Program-made: the position numbers and the translations under genes
The notes under the pieces: generated by a model
What the model saw: only the letters and a program-made list of their open reading frames with translations
Told to the model about the DNA's origin: nothing
The model's database searches: none
Shown: in pieces, positions 55,303-64,000 of the stretch
How positions within the stretch are numbered: the stretch's first letter is position 1
How the letters are laid out: each line of letters starts with the position of its first letter
NCBI RefSeq assembly: GCF_003202755.1
Contig: NZ_QGLK01000004.1
Coordinates: forward strand, 434,001 to 498,000
From: Bifidobacterium asteroides
GTDB lineage: Bacteria; Actinomycetota; Actinomycetes; Actinomycetales; Bifidobacteriaceae
Direction: 5' to 3'
DNA: 64,000 nucleotides

Positions 55303-55336
55303 CTGATTAAAACCGTTGGTTGACGGTTTTAATCAG
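55303..55336. terminator. Bidirectional terminator between M13 peptidase and ssb-like gene
   Basis: CTGATTAAAACCGT (55303-55316) pairs perfectly with ACGGTTTTAATCAG (55323-55336) around TGGTTG. The A/T-rich arms supply U tracts in both directions, so it can end both convergent transcripts. Confidence 0.8.
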
Positions 55337-55414
55337 TCTGCTGATCAAGGCGGGAGGCCTACGGGAATCAGTCGACCTTCCGCCTTCGTTTTGCTCGGCC
55401 GGAGCAACCTTTGT

Positions 55415-55924
55415 TCATCCAGCATTGGCAGCCTCCACGGATACTTCCTCCGGCGCAGATGAGGCAGGTGATGCAGAGGCTGTTTCGGACGATGAAGATG
55501 CCAGCGGTGTGGTCCAAGGATCCGGACCGGCAGCCCCCTCATCAATAGGCGCAGAACTCGATCGGATCCTAGTGAAGGTATCCTGTCCACGTGCTAAGTC
55601 GTGGCCAATGCCATCCGCAATCAAAACCAGACTGCTATGCGGCTGGCCGTCACTGGTCCACTCTTCCGTCACCAAGGATCCCGTCACCATGACTGGATCA
55701 CCCTTGTGCAGACAAGCCAAGGCATTGACCGCCAGAGTCCTGAAAGCCTTGACCGTCAGCCAGGTGGTGGATTTTCGTTTCCACACCCCAGCCGCAGCAT
55801 CGTAATAGGCCGGCGTAGAGCCCAACCTGAAGGAGCAGATCGGTGTAGACCCCGGCTGTCCCAGACGAGTCGGCTGGGTCCCCATAAAGCCAAAGACGGT
55901 CGTTTTTATTTCGTTGATAGACAT
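55415..55924 (-). CDS. Variant single-stranded DNA-binding protein
   Basis: This 169-residue protein has an N-terminal OB-fold of about 110 residues: MSINEIKTTVFGFMGTQPTR, VWKRKSTTWLTVKAFRTLAV and LHKGDPVMVTGSLVTEEW match actinobacterial SSB. The tail from residue 112 is Ser/Ala/Pro-rich and ends with EVSVEAANAG, not with the acidic DDDxPF tip by which housekeeping SSB recruits partners. I therefore read it as a second or diverged SSB, maybe used in DNA uptake or stress. It is a singleton gene. GAGAGGTGC lies before its ATG. Confidence 0.82.
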   Translation of the reverse strand: MSINEIKTTVFGFMGTQPTRLGQPGSTPICSFRLGSTPAYYDAAAGVWKRKSTTWLTVKAFRTLAVNALACLHKGDPVMVTGSLVTEEWTSDGQPHSSLVLIADGIGHDLARGQDTFTRIRSSSAPIDEGAAGPDPWTTPLASSSSETASASPASSAPEEVSVEAANAG

Positions 55925-56294
55925 ACCGGCACCTCTCTGTCGATGTTATGAATCCGATGCTGTAAATCTGCCGGCCGATTCCTGCTCGCGCGGCAATGAG
56001 GCCGTTCGACGGAGGATCCCGGACCGGAACGCGGATAATCGGAGCGGGGGAAGGTACTGGCCCCGGCCAGAAACCCTCCATCGAACGGTGAATCTATCCT
56101 GCCTCCACCCACGTCTCCGCACCTGACCCGCAGACCATTGTGGTCGAACGAGCCCGGCTTGTTTCGCGAGGTGGACAACCCTGCCCATGGCTGGTTTGGC
56201 AATGTCCCTTTCAGCACCCAGGGCAATCGAGCATTGGTCCTGGGCTAAACTGTGAGAGCAGATACATCGGTACGGTTTGGAAGGACCCGCAGTC
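55925..56294. other. Intergenic region between ssb-like gene and exonuclease III
   Basis: Nothing recognisable beyond the two genes' ribosome-binding sites (GAGAGG on the minus strand and AAGGA at about 56281). No gene, repeat or RNA was seen. Confidence 0.4.
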
Positions 56295-57149
56295 ATGGTT
56301 CACACGCTGGTCAGTTGGAATATCGATTCGCTCAACGCCGCCCTGCTGGGCAAGAGCAGCCGCAGCGCCCTCTCCCTGAAAGTGGTGGAGACCATACGGA
56401 ATCTGGATCCTGATGTCGTAGCCATCCAGGAAACCAAACTCAACGGAGATCAGAAGAAATCCGCAGGCATCCTTAAGGCACTCATGCGATACTTCCCCGA
56501 TTACCAGGAGGTGGACCGCCGCTCCGAGCCCCCGGCCCGCACAGGCTACGCAGGCACGCTCATGCTCTACCGCAAGAGCCTGCCGGAACCTACCGTGACG
56601 CAACCCCGCATCGGCGCTCCGGACACCATGGATGACGAGGGCCGCATGCTCACTCTGGAGTTCCCGGACTGCTTCGTCACCACGGTCTACACCCCCAATT
56701 CAGGATCGGGACTGGTCAGGCTCAAGCCGCGCGGCGTCTGGGACGATCGCTACCGTCACTACTTGCAGGAACTGGATGCCCGTAAGCCGGTCCTGGCCTG
56801 TGGTGACTTCAACGTGGCCCACGAGGAGATCGACATTGCCAACCCGGCCTCCAACCACCATTCCGCCGGCTTCACCGACCAGGAGCGCGAAAAGTTCGGC
56901 CTTCTGCTGGACGCCGGCTTCACCGACACCTTCCGAAAGATCCATGGAGATGCCGCCGGCTTCTACGATGACCACCGCAGCGTCTATACCTGGTTCGCCC
57001 AGCGGGCCCCAAAGAGCAAGGTCAACAACTCCGGCTGGCGCATCGACTACTGGCTGACCTCCAACCGGATCGCAGATCAGGTCAGCACCAGCGAACCCGT
57101 GGACACAGGCGAACGCCAGGACCACCTGCCCATACTGCTGCGCATCTGA
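56295..57149 (+). CDS. xth: Exodeoxyribonuclease III / AP endonuclease
   Basis: This 284-residue EEP-fold nuclease repairs abasic sites. Motifs include LVSWNIDSL near 4 (Asn), DVVAIQETKLNG near 44 (Glu metal ligand), DDRYRHYLQELDA, GDFNVAHEEIDI near 170, and GWRIDYWLTSNRI then ERQDHLPILL near the end (Asp-His). The frame is open to a TTG at 56277; ATG 56295 is supported by AAGGA upstream. It ends before a 22-bp perfect stem-loop. Confidence 0.93.
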   Translation: MVHTLVSWNIDSLNAALLGKSSRSALSLKVVETIRNLDPDVVAIQETKLNGDQKKSAGILKALMRYFPDYQEVDRRSEPPARTGYAGTLMLYRKSLPEPTVTQPRIGAPDTMDDEGRMLTLEFPDCFVTTVYTPNSGSGLVRLKPRGVWDDRYRHYLQELDARKPVLACGDFNVAHEEIDIANPASNHHSAGFTDQEREKFGLLLDAGFTDTFRKIHGDAAGFYDDHRSVYTWFAQRAPKSKVNNSGWRIDYWLTSNRIADQVSTSEPVDTGERQDHLPILLRI

Positions 57150-57185
57150 CCGGATAGACTCCTGAAACCAAACCGATACAACCGA

Positions 57186-57237
57186 AGGGGTGGGGCCTTG
57201 GTCGCGTAGATTATGACGCGACCAAGGCCCCACCCCT
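57186..57237. terminator. 22-bp perfect stem-loop between convergent xth and proS
   Basis: Bases 57186-57207 and 57216-57237 are exact inverted copies (outer bases AGGGGTGGGG / CCCCACCCCT) around an 8-nt loop. It lies 37 bp after xth and 38 bp before the proS stop. No T-tract follows on either strand, but its stability makes a shared transcription barrier plausible. Confidence 0.65.
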
Positions 57238-57274
57238 ATTGGTTGCGAATAAGCAACTATGAGCGTGGCATAAC

Positions 57275-59074
57275 CTACTGCAAGGCTGTAATCCGATCCA
57301 CGATCACCTGAGCAGCCTGATCGGCAGGAACAGCTTGCACATCCGAGCCATCGCGGTTGCGAATCTCGATGGTGCCGTTGGCGATGGTGTCGCGACCAGC
57401 GATGGCGACCAGGGGGACCCCGATCAGCTCGGCATCCTTGAACTTGACCCCTGGAGACACCTTGGGACGGTCGTCATAGATGACCTCCACACCACGGTCC
57501 TCCAGGTCGGTGACCAGCTTCTCGGCGGCATCGAAGGCCTCCTGCTTCTTGCCGGTGGCCACCACATGGACCACGGCAGGAGCGACAGCCTTGGGCCAGG
57601 CCAGACCCTTGTCATCGTGATGCATCTCGGCAATGCAAGCCAGCACGCGAGAGATGCCGATGCCATAGCAGCCCATCCAGACCGGCACTGCCTTGCCGTT
57701 GCTGTCCAGGACCTTCAGACCCAGTGCGTCAGAGTATTTCAGTCCGAGCTGGAAGACCTGGCCAATCTCCACGCCACGCTCAAAGCTGAGCGGCCCTGAA
57801 CCGTCAGGACTCATGTCCCCGTGACGGACCTCGGCAGCCTCAACCACTCCGTCGGCTTGGAAGTCACGTCCGTAGACCGCATTGGCCAGATGCACTCCTT
57901 GGGCATCCGCACCGGTCACCCAGGCTGAGCCAGGTGCCACATGAGCATCGAGGAAGTAGCGGATATGGGCGGCAGACTCGGTGTCCGAACGCTGAGGACC
58001 CAGAACACGGGGGCCAATATATCCCTTGACCAGCTCGGGGTGGGCAGCTAGGTCAGCTTCATTGGCCTCCTCAATCTCGGCCGGAGCGAACTGGGCCTCC
58101 AACCGCTTCATGTCCACCTGACGATCACCCGGCAGGCCGACGGCCACCAGTTCCCGCCAGCCCTCGGGATGGTCATCATCTGCAGGATGCTTGACGGCCA
58201 CAATCAGGTTCTTCAGAGTATCGGCAGCGGTCCAGTCCCGGCCATCCTCGCGAGGATGCAGCTGGTTGAACCGCTCCACCAGGGTATCGATGGTGGTTGA
58301 GTCAGGGGTATCCAGCTCCTGCATGGCGGGAATCTTAGTGTAGTCGACGGGACCAGGACGCGGGGTGGTCAGCGCCTCCACATTCCACGCCTTCCCCGAG
58401 GGCGCCAGAGCAAAAGTGTCCTCGCCTATAGGCAACGGAGCCAGGAATTCCTCGGACTCGGATCCCCCCATGGGTCCGGAGACCGCATGGACGATTACGT
58501 AGTTGACGCCCAGACGCTTGAAGATTCGCTCATAGGCACCGCGTTCATCCTGGTAGGCCTTCTTCAGCCCCTCCTCGTCCACGGTGAACGAGTAAGCGTC
58601 CTTCATGATGAACTCGCGACCCCTGATCAGCCCTGCGCGGGGACGGAACTCGTCGCGGTACTTGGTCTGAATCTGGTAAAGAACCACCGGCAGGTCCTTG
58701 TATGAAGAGTACATGTCCTTGACCAAAAGGGTGAACATCTCCTCATGGGTAGGAGCCAGCAGGTAGTCGGCGCCGTGCCTGTCCTGGAGGCGAAAGAGAT
58801 TCTCACCGTACTCCTCCCAGCGGTGGGTGGCCTCGTAGGGCTCGCGAGGCAACAGGGCCGGGAAGTGGACCTCCTGGGCGCCGATGCCGTCGATCTCCTC
58901 CCGAACCACGGCCTGGACCTTGTCGAGGACTTTCAGACCCAGTGGCAGCCAAGTGAAGATGCCCGGGGCCACCTTGCGGACGTATCCTGCCCGCTGCAGG
59001 AGTTTGGCCGAGTCCACATCGGCGTCGGCCGGATCCTCTCTGAGGGTCCGCAAAAAGAGGGTTGACATGCGCAT
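57275..59074 (-). CDS. proS: Prolyl-tRNA synthetase
   Basis: This bacterial-type (ProS I) class II synthetase has about 599 residues. Motif 1 lies in [14 protein letters not shown] near residue 30. The [23 protein letters not shown] segment (motif 2) lies near 140-165, followed by a large INS editing insertion (about 220-400) and motif 3 around [13 protein letters not shown] near 445. Start uncertain: GGGAGG lies close before 59089, where the family would begin [17 protein letters not shown] use ATG 59074. The frame continues open to 59194, but this part has no family counterpart. Confidence 0.94.
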   Translation of the reverse strand: MRMSTLFLRTLREDPADADVDSAKLLQRAGYVRKVAPGIFTWLPLGLKVLDKVQAVVREEIDGIGAQEVHFPALLPREPYEATHRWEEYGENLFRLQDRHGADYLLAPTHEEMFTLLVKDMYSSYKDLPVVLYQIQTKYRDEFRPRAGLIRGREFIMKDAYSFTVDEEGLKKAYQDERGAYERIFKRLGVNYVIVHAVSGPMGGSESEEFLAPLPIGEDTFALAPSGKAWNVEALTTPRPGPVDYTKIPAMQELDTPDSTTIDTLVERFNQLHPREDGRDWTAADTLKNLIVAVKHPADDDHPEGWRELVAVGLPGDRQVDMKRLEAQFAPAEIEEANEADLAAHPELVKGYIGPRVLGPQRSDTESAAHIRYFLDAHVAPGSAWVTGADAQGVHLANAVYGRDFQADGVVEAAEVRHGDMSPDGSGPLSFERGVEIGQVFQLGLKYSDALGLKVLDSNGKAVPVWMGCYGIGISRVLACIAEMHHDDKGLAWPKAVAPAVVHVVATGKKQEAFDAAEKLVTDLEDRGVEVIYDDRPKVSPGVKFKDAELIGVPLVAIAGRDTIANGTIEIRNRDGSDVQAVPADQAAQVIVDRITALQ

Positions 59075-59571
59075 GGCTTTGGTTCTCATACCTCCCAAAG
59101 ATATGCGCGCAAAGGGACAAGCAGCCATAGAGAACGGCTTATGGCAATTTGTTGAAAGCCAGCCATAAACCCCTATGATTATGGACGCTTTCACAGAGAA
59201 AGTCGCTATGGTCGCATACGGCCGCTCGACAACGTCGAGGACGAACCACCCTCAAAAAACAATGCTCGCCTGGACACCATTTCGAAGATGAGGCGGTGGG
59301 TTGACTCGCGCTCACCGCTAGCAGATGGAGGCTCTTGAAAACCAACATTATTCATCGCGCCAATCATACGTAGTTCTGGCGGCCACGCCCCGGATCATCA
59401 CTTGAGATTAATCATGACGCTGCAGAACACCGCGATTGCATCTTCTTTGAACATTTCCGGACACCGTTCATGCGCCTTGCCAAGCACATCGATTTGACTC
59501 AAGCAGTTATGTAATGTACGTTTGATTTAACTTTGGAGTAAAGGTTCAACTTTTATTAGTTTGGTTCAACG
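59075..59571. other. Intergenic region upstream of the ABC island
   Basis: I see no gene in this gap of about 480 bp. I searched it for a small peptide precursor, because such ABC modules often serve one, and found no convincing frame. The 3' end carries a possible TTGACT (59494-59499) and GGTTCAAC repeats at 59543 and 59563. Confidence 0.4.
59543..59570 (+). promoter_or_regulatory. GGTTCAAC direct repeat before the ABC island
   Basis: GGTTCAAC occurs at 59543-59550 and 59563-59570, exactly 20 bp apart, with the second copy ending one base before the GTG start codon. This could be an operator or a translational control element; no Shine-Dalgarno is evident. Confidence 0.4.
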
Positions 59572-60354
59572 GTGAATTATAAAGTAGACGTTTCCCTCTC
59601 GCACGTGTCTTTCTCCTACGGCCGTAAACAGGCGTTGTCGGATGTGTCCTTGAACTTCGGCAATGGCGTATTCGGGCTCTTGGGTCCCAATGGTGCCGGC
59701 AAGACGACGCTGATGAATATTGTGACCACCTTGTCGCGTCCTTCCTCGGGCAGTGTAAGGATAGCCAGGGCGAATGTGCTGACAAGCGCTGGACGACGTC
59801 GGGCCAGGAGCCGGATCGGATATTTGCCGCAATCGTTCGAGTTGATGAATGCTTCCAGCCTAATGCGCAATGTACGGTACGCCGCATGGGCGCGCGGTCT
59901 GTCCTGGAAAGCTTCCTGCGATGCAGCGGTGTGGGCTCTGGAGCAGGTGGAATTGTCCGGGGAAGCTCGCCACCCGGTGCGCAGCCTGTCCGGTGGCATG
60001 CGTCAACGGGCGGGCATCGCGTGTGCAATTGTCGCCCGTCCCGACGTGCTTGTCTTGGACGAACCGACCGTTGGCCTTGATCCGGTGCAGCGCATTGAGG
60101 TGCGTAAATTCCTCGACGCATATGCGGACAGCCATACAGTGCTGGTGAGCACGCATTTGGTCGAGGATCTGGCCGCAATCGCCGACCGCGTGCTGGTACT
60201 CGACCACGGGCATCTGCTCCTGGACGGACGCATGGATGATCTCGCCGCCTTGGCCGATCCTGAGGATTCAATGGCATCGCCTTGGGAATCCGGTTATCGA
60301 CGGCTGCTGACGGGATCCGGACACCTGCCATTCGACCAGGGTGAGGTCACATGA
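59572..60354 (+). CDS. ABC transporter ATPase of an unknown three-gene system
   Basis: This 260-residue ATPase has Walker A GPNGAGKTTLMNI near 41, signature SLSGGMRQRAGIACAIV near 139, and Walker B DVLVLDEPTVGLDP near 158, followed by VLVSTHLVEDLAAIADR. It belongs to the ABC-2-type export group (bacitracin, lantibiotic immunity or polysaccharide). It starts with GTG 59572 without a clear Shine-Dalgarno and overlaps the next gene by four bases. The substrate is unknown. Confidence 0.88.
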   Translation: MNYKVDVSLSHVSFSYGRKQALSDVSLNFGNGVFGLLGPNGAGKTTLMNIVTTLSRPSSGSVRIARANVLTSAGRRRARSRIGYLPQSFELMNASSLMRNVRYAAWARGLSWKASCDAAVWALEQVELSGEARHPVRSLSGGMRQRAGIACAIVARPDVLVLDEPTVGLDPVQRIEVRKFLDAYADSHTVLVSTHLVEDLAAIADRVLVLDHGHLLLDGRMDDLAALADPEDSMASPWESGYRRLLTGSGHLPFDQGEVT

Positions 60355-61853
60355 TGGCCCGTCTGCTCAATCCCTTGTCACCTGTGAGCTCGCTGGTGTT
60401 CTTTCTGTCAATGATGGCATATCCGGCCGCATTATCGGTGCGCAACTACGGAGTCGGCCAATCAGATGCGTCCCCGTGGGCATTGACAGATGCGGCCTTG
60501 CAGTTCGACCTGACCTGGATGCATCTGGTGACGGATGTAATCGCCTGCATGTTCGGCGCATGGAGCGCCTGGAAAGCGTGTTCCCCGCGGTCCATGGTCG
60601 CGCCGCCCTGGATCGGGGGCCCGTCTGTCCGCAGGTATGGCGTGCCTGTCCTCAAGGGTGCCGCATTGGGTTCCCTGGCCTATGCGGCAGGTTGTCTTCC
60701 CGCCATCGTCCAGACACTGCGGTTCACAGGCGGATCGGTTCCCGTGGGAGCCTTGCTCATGGGTATGGCAGTGCCGGCGGCCATGTTCGCTCTCGGCTAT
60801 GCGCTCGGGGCCATCATGGGCAGCCGCTGGTCCCTGGTGCCGGCCACGCTTTTGCCTGCCGCCCTGTGTTGGGGCAGCTTAGTGCTGCTGATGCCGCGCA
60901 TACCCAAGGGTGACGTGTTTCCCCGAGCCTGGGGGTCGCCGCTGGCCGTGGTGATGCCGATGATGGACACGGGCATCGGTGCCGAGCCGGGACTCAGTAT
61001 TAACCTTTCAGCGGTGACAGTGCGCTGGATCTTGGTCGCAGTAGTGCTGGCCGCATCCACAGCGGCATGCATGCTGACCGCACACCAGTGGCGGCCCGGC
61101 CTGTCATGGATAGTCGCCCCATTGGCTGTGCTTCTTTTAGTTCCGACTGCTGCCGGGGGCCTGGTAGCCATGTCCGGCCCGGCGGAATGGCGACGGTCCG
61201 CTCCGTTCACCCCAGTGTGCAAAAGCATAGACGGCGTGCCGCTGTCAGTGTGCTCCCACCCGGATGATGGCGCCCACCTGAGACGCTACATGCGATATAT
61301 GCGGTCGGTCGCCTCATGGTTCCCCAAGGACAGTGTGGAAGGCAGCTCGGGTCTTGTGCTTTTGCTGGGCAACGCCTTTACGCCTACGTCCCACGGCCAG
61401 GCGTGGAATCTCACCGGCCAAGGCCTGGCCGAACTGGAACACTTGGGCGGCAAGAAGATACAGATAATGACCGACACAGTCACCGAACGCACTGGACGAT
61501 ACAGTGACCTAGCTGATGTCACACAGGCCATCGTGAAGGAATTTATTCATGCCGACTGCGCGGCTACCGCACTTAAAAACGTGTATAAACAACGGACATT
61601 GGATGATGGTGCCAGCGTGTCCGCCTTCGTGCTGGAGCAGTTGCCCCAGCGCATGAGAGAGACCGTCTACGAGTCGCTGGGCGGAGGAAGCGCAATCTCT
61701 GGGTTGGGAAGCGCCCGAGGCCCCGCCGCCGATCTGCTCAACGATGCCACTAATGAAGAGTTCCATGCCTATGTGCGTCGCAACCTCTCTGGGCTCGAAC
61801 GCTGCACCGTCACGCCGTCCGATGTCATCAATGATCTGGGGAAGAACCACTGA
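60351..61853 (+). CDS. Large membrane subunit with C-terminal extracytoplasmic domain
   Basis: This 500-residue protein has about six to seven membrane helices in residues 1-270 (for example PLAVLLLVPTAAGGLVAMSG). A soluble domain of about 230 residues follows, beginning VCKSIDGVPLSVCSHPDDGA and containing two early cysteines, probably exposed. The VC-HP motif resembles a domain seen in membrane subunits of actinobacterial ABC modules (from memory), but I cannot name it with certainty. It overlaps the ATPase gene by four bases and the next gene by one, so it is part of one operon. Function: probably the transport channel or an exported-peptide recognition domain. Confidence 0.7.
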   Translation: MMARLLNPLSPVSSLVFFLSMMAYPAALSVRNYGVGQSDASPWALTDAALQFDLTWMHLVTDVIACMFGAWSAWKACSPRSMVAPPWIGGPSVRRYGVPVLKGAALGSLAYAAGCLPAIVQTLRFTGGSVPVGALLMGMAVPAAMFALGYALGAIMGSRWSLVPATLLPAALCWGSLVLLMPRIPKGDVFPRAWGSPLAVVMPMMDTGIGAEPGLSINLSAVTVRWILVAVVLAASTAACMLTAHQWRPGLSWIVAPLAVLLLVPTAAGGLVAMSGPAEWRRSAPFTPVCKSIDGVPLSVCSHPDDGAHLRRYMRYMRSVASWFPKDSVEGSSGLVLLLGNAFTPTSHGQAWNLTGQGLAELEHLGGKKIQIMTDTVTERTGRYSDLADVTQAIVKEFIHADCAATALKNVYKQRTLDDGASVSAFVLEQLPQRMRETVYESLGGGSAISGLGSARGPAADLLNDATNEEFHAYVRRNLSGLERCTVTPSDVINDLGKNH

Positions 61854-62632
61854 TGGGCGGCCGGCATCGACGCGGCTCCTTGAAAGGCGAAATCTTGGTC
61901 GGATGGCTGGCTGGACGCCGCCCATGGGCGGCCTTGGCATTCGTCGTGATGGCTGCAACCGTGCCCTTCCTGCTTGCCTCCGCCTCGGCCTCCGCTACCG
62001 GCGGGGAGATCTATGCCCGGCCAGCCTATTATGGGTACGTCTGCGTTCCTGATCCACATGCAGCGGTATTCAACGACGCCGTGCATACCCAATGCCCACA
62101 AGGCAAAAGCGCCGTGCCCAGTATGGTGCCCATGGCCGAGCTGGCCTACGCGGCGTTCATCGCGTGCGCCTTGGTCATGCTTGCCCCGCTTATGCCCACC
62201 TGGGAGCGCCTGAACCTGGCACGCGTCCGTTGGCGAGCCCTGGCCGCAGGGATAGGCGTGCTGATGCTGCCGTTTCTTCTCAGCTTTCTCCTTACCGTAC
62301 CGGACTCCCACGGCGGCCCAACCAGCGTACAGTCGCTGCTCAGACTGGCTGTCTGCAATGGCTTGGTCGACGCATCCTTGGTCATGCTCGGCATCGCATT
62401 GCTTGGTCGTTTCTACGGGCTTGGCCTGGGCGTAGGGCTGGCAGTGATCAATATCGCCAGCCAAGGCATGCAGATAGGCATGGGAATGACGCTCCGTCTG
62501 TACCCCGAAGACATCAAACCGCCCATTCCTGGGCAGGGGACTTGGGCGGCGATTGCAGCGGTCTTGACAGTCTTCGCCGTCTTACTCTGGACGGTCACCG
62601 GAGGCCGGGGAATGATCTTGGACAAAAAATAA
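61853..62632 (+). CDS. Second membrane subunit of the ABC island
   Basis: This 259-residue membrane protein has about six helices (WAALAFVVMAATVPFLLASA; LAAGIGVLMLPFLLSFLL; and C-terminal IAAVLTVFAVLLWTVTGG). An extracytoplasmic loop after helix 1 contains two cysteines (YGYVCVPDP, HTQCPQG) that may pair. No family recognised. Its ATG overlaps the upstream stop by one base. With the ATPase and the 500-residue subunit it forms a self-contained ABC system. Confidence 0.7.
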   Translation: MGGRHRRGSLKGEILVGWLAGRRPWAALAFVVMAATVPFLLASASASATGGEIYARPAYYGYVCVPDPHAAVFNDAVHTQCPQGKSAVPSMVPMAELAYAAFIACALVMLAPLMPTWERLNLARVRWRALAAGIGVLMLPFLLSFLLTVPDSHGGPTSVQSLLRLAVCNGLVDASLVMLGIALLGRFYGLGLGVGLAVINIASQGMQIGMGMTLRLYPEDIKPPIPGQGTWAAIAAVLTVFAVLLWTVTGGRGMILDKK

Positions 62633-62905
62633 AGAGCCAGCACAACTGCTTGTGAGATGTGTGAGACCCTGCCAACTTTAACGGCGCAGGAGTTTGTCCG
62701 AGTTCACCTGGTCGTCAACCGGATTTACGTATATGTCCCGTATGACCGAACCCGAAACCAAACGGCACATACCGGAAAAGGTCGTTAAATCCTCAACTTG
62801 ACATCCGGCATCTCTCCAGCATTACCCTCCCCCATAAAGAGGGCCAAGATATGATGGTTGTATATCGAACAGGTTTTCTGATTTACAAGGACAAGGCGGG
62901 CACCT

Positions 62906-63376
62906 ATGTCATCAGAGCCAGGTGTGACCATCCAGACCTTTACCAACCTTGACGCAGAGCACATGACACTCCTCCTGGAGGCCGATCCTTCAGAACTGAT
63001 AATCCGTGACGTTTTCACCCATTCCTGTGCTTATGAAATCCGAGTGGAACACGCTCTGACTGGTGTCATGCTGCTTGTCAGACCAAACACGGATACCTTG
63101 GAAATCGCCAATATCAGTGTGGGCCGTGCTTATCGCCGACAGGGACTTGGAAGCAGATTAATAGACCGAGCCAAGATGGAGACCGTCAGGCTGGGTCTGA
63201 GAAGATTGGAAGTAGGCACCGGATCCACCAGTTTTGAGGCCCTTTGCTTCTACCAAACATGCGGGTTTCGCATGGACCGCATTGAACGGGATTATTTTGT
63301 AGACCGCTACCAGCAGCCCATTGTCGAGAACGGAATCATCCTGAGAGACATGGTCCGCCTGTCATGGTGCCTCTAG
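62906..63376 (+). CDS. GNAT-family N-acetyltransferase
   Basis: This 156-residue protein has the GNAT acetyl-CoA loop and helix (ISVGRAYRRQGLGSRLIDRA near residues 70-89) and the later strand RLEVGTGSTSFEALCFYQTCGF. The first 45 residues are a divergent acceptor region. Substrate unknown. AAGGACAAGGCGGG precedes the ATG. It converges with the helicase fragment. Confidence 0.85.
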   Translation: MSSEPGVTIQTFTNLDAEHMTLLLEADPSELIIRDVFTHSCAYEIRVEHALTGVMLLVRPNTDTLEIANISVGRAYRRQGLGSRLIDRAKMETVRLGLRRLEVGTGSTSFEALCFYQTCGFRMDRIERDYFVDRYQQPIVENGIILRDMVRLSWCL

Positions 63377-63421
63377 CGACCCGGATGACTACACCGGATC
63401 AAGACCGGTAAAGGCGACCAA

Positions 63422-64000
63422 TCAGAAAAGTTCGTCCTGGCTGAATTCGTCTTCTGGTTCCTGACCGACGGCGCGCTTGGTGAAGGACTCAGGACCCTCA
63501 TCCTTCAGACGGGCGCAGGCCGCCTTGGACTCGGCCCTCAATCCCGCATCCAGAACGACGGCATCGGGAGAGACCAGGAAGGCATGCTCATTGATGCCCG
63601 TCAGGTAGAGCCCATCCAGGCTTTCCACACGGGAGAGGGCCACGTAGCCCATCCCCGGCGCGAAGGTCCGTCTCAGATCCATGACCGCCCTGTCCAGGGT
63701 CATTCCCTGGGACTTGTGGATGGTGATCCCCCAGGCGCAGCGAAGCGGCACCTGGTTGACGGCGGCCAAGACAGTGTCCCCATCCATGGTCTCCCAGGCG
63801 GCCGGCTTCATGGTGACTATGTTGCCGTTCTGGAAGGAGACGATCGGCCATCCCCCCTTGGCCGAGCTGGTGAATCCGCTGACTGTACCTATAGAGCCGT
63901 TGACATATTGATGGTCCTGGTCGTTGCGCAGGGCCATGACTGCGGCTCCGGTCTTCAGGGCCAGATCCTCGGGGGCCAGCATGTTCTTCTTCAGCCGCTC
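63422..64000 (-). CDS. C-terminal part of a PIF1/RecD-like helicase (cut by window edge)
   Basis: This frame enters the window at 64000 without a start and ends at 63422, giving about 192 residues of a larger protein. KTGAAVMALRN, NGSIGTVSGF, and the motif AWGITIHKSQGMTLDRAVMDL with the next GYVALSRVESLDGLYL match the UvrD_C_2-type C-terminal helicase domain of PIF1/RecD-like enzymes. The tail is acidic (QEPEDEFSQDELF). Its ATPase Walker motifs must lie beyond the window. Confidence 0.8.
   Translation of the reverse strand, partial: ERLKKNMLAPEDLALKTGAAVMALRNDQDHQYVNGSIGTVSGFTSSAKGGWPIVSFQNGNIVTMKPAAWETMDGDTVLAAVNQVPLRCAWGITIHKSQGMTLDRAVMDLRRTFAPGMGYVALSRVESLDGLYLTGINEHAFLVSPDAVVLDAGLRAESKAACARLKDEGPESFTKRAVGQEPEDEFSQDELF

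Noticed and set aside
59075-59571. Small bacteriocin or lanthipeptide precursor before the ABC island
   Set aside because: Short frames here lack a leader-core pattern, cysteine/serine clusters or a ribosome-binding site.

Overview
The window is a high-GC, densely packed bacterial chromosome segment that I read as Bifidobacteriaceae (Actinomycetota), probably a Bifidobacterium. The basis is the character of the housekeeping proteins (ProS, GlmS, DnaG, FtsE, FtsX, SmpB, LuxS), the sugar and peptide transporters, the GH42 beta-galactosidase and the actinobacterial FdxA. A membrane-anchored copper nitrite reductase-like protein would fit insect-gut lineages of the genus, but the species assignment is inference. 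I saw no rRNA, tRNA, CRISPR array, insertion sequence or replication origin.

Layout. 1-4630: a NirK-like cupredoxin enzyme fused to a membrane domain, a divergent SufR-like (predicted Fe-S) regulator, a 7Fe ferredoxin and a 3-methyladenine DNA glycosylase. 4677-7162: two permeases. 7569-14147: an accessory catabolic cluster on the minus strand, with a winged-helix/PfkB-fold regulator, a PfkB sugar kinase, a TrpF-fold protein without the catalytic cysteine, an iron alcohol dehydrogenase, a nucleoside hydrolase and an MFS transporter. It has a near-consensus promoter overlapped by twin palindromes. 14589-16543: MazG-like protein, HAD phosphatase, XRE regulator and a decayed membrane gene. 16637-25578: dnaG, dgt, ohr, alr, an acetyltransferase, luxS and recQ. 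25669-27850: a YtrABC-like ABC operon with a perfect 20-bp operator. 28095-33386: a complete five-gene peptide ABC importer. 33532-39153: coaX, GH42, an RluA-type pseudouridine synthase and glmS. 39241-42090: a polar amino acid ABC importer. 42379-48431: smpB, a CHAP hydrolase, ftsX, ftsE and prfB, the classical division/translation cluster. 48538-57149: a small membrane protein, dapD, gltA, map, a DUF308 protein, an M13 peptidase, a variant SSB and an exonuclease III homologue. 57275-59074: proS. 59572-62632: a three-gene ABC island of unknown substrate. 62906-64000: an acetyltransferase and a helicase cut by the window edge.

How the genes work together. The most unusual module is 7569-14147. 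It pairs nucleoside import and hydrolysis with a kinase, a TrpF-fold isomerase-like protein and a dehydrogenase, a combination I cannot match to a standard nucleoside route. Its apparent regulator carries a PfkB kinase fold whose GAGD catalytic aspartate is Ser310, so it is probably a sugar-sensing pseudokinase. The second unusual module is the nitrite reductase fusion facing an Fe-S-type regulator, which suggests nitrite or NO handling in a mainly fermentative organism. The third is FtsE with a disordered tail of about 370 residues next to FtsX and a CHAP hydrolase, probably connecting division ATPase activity to other envelope or cytoplasmic partners.
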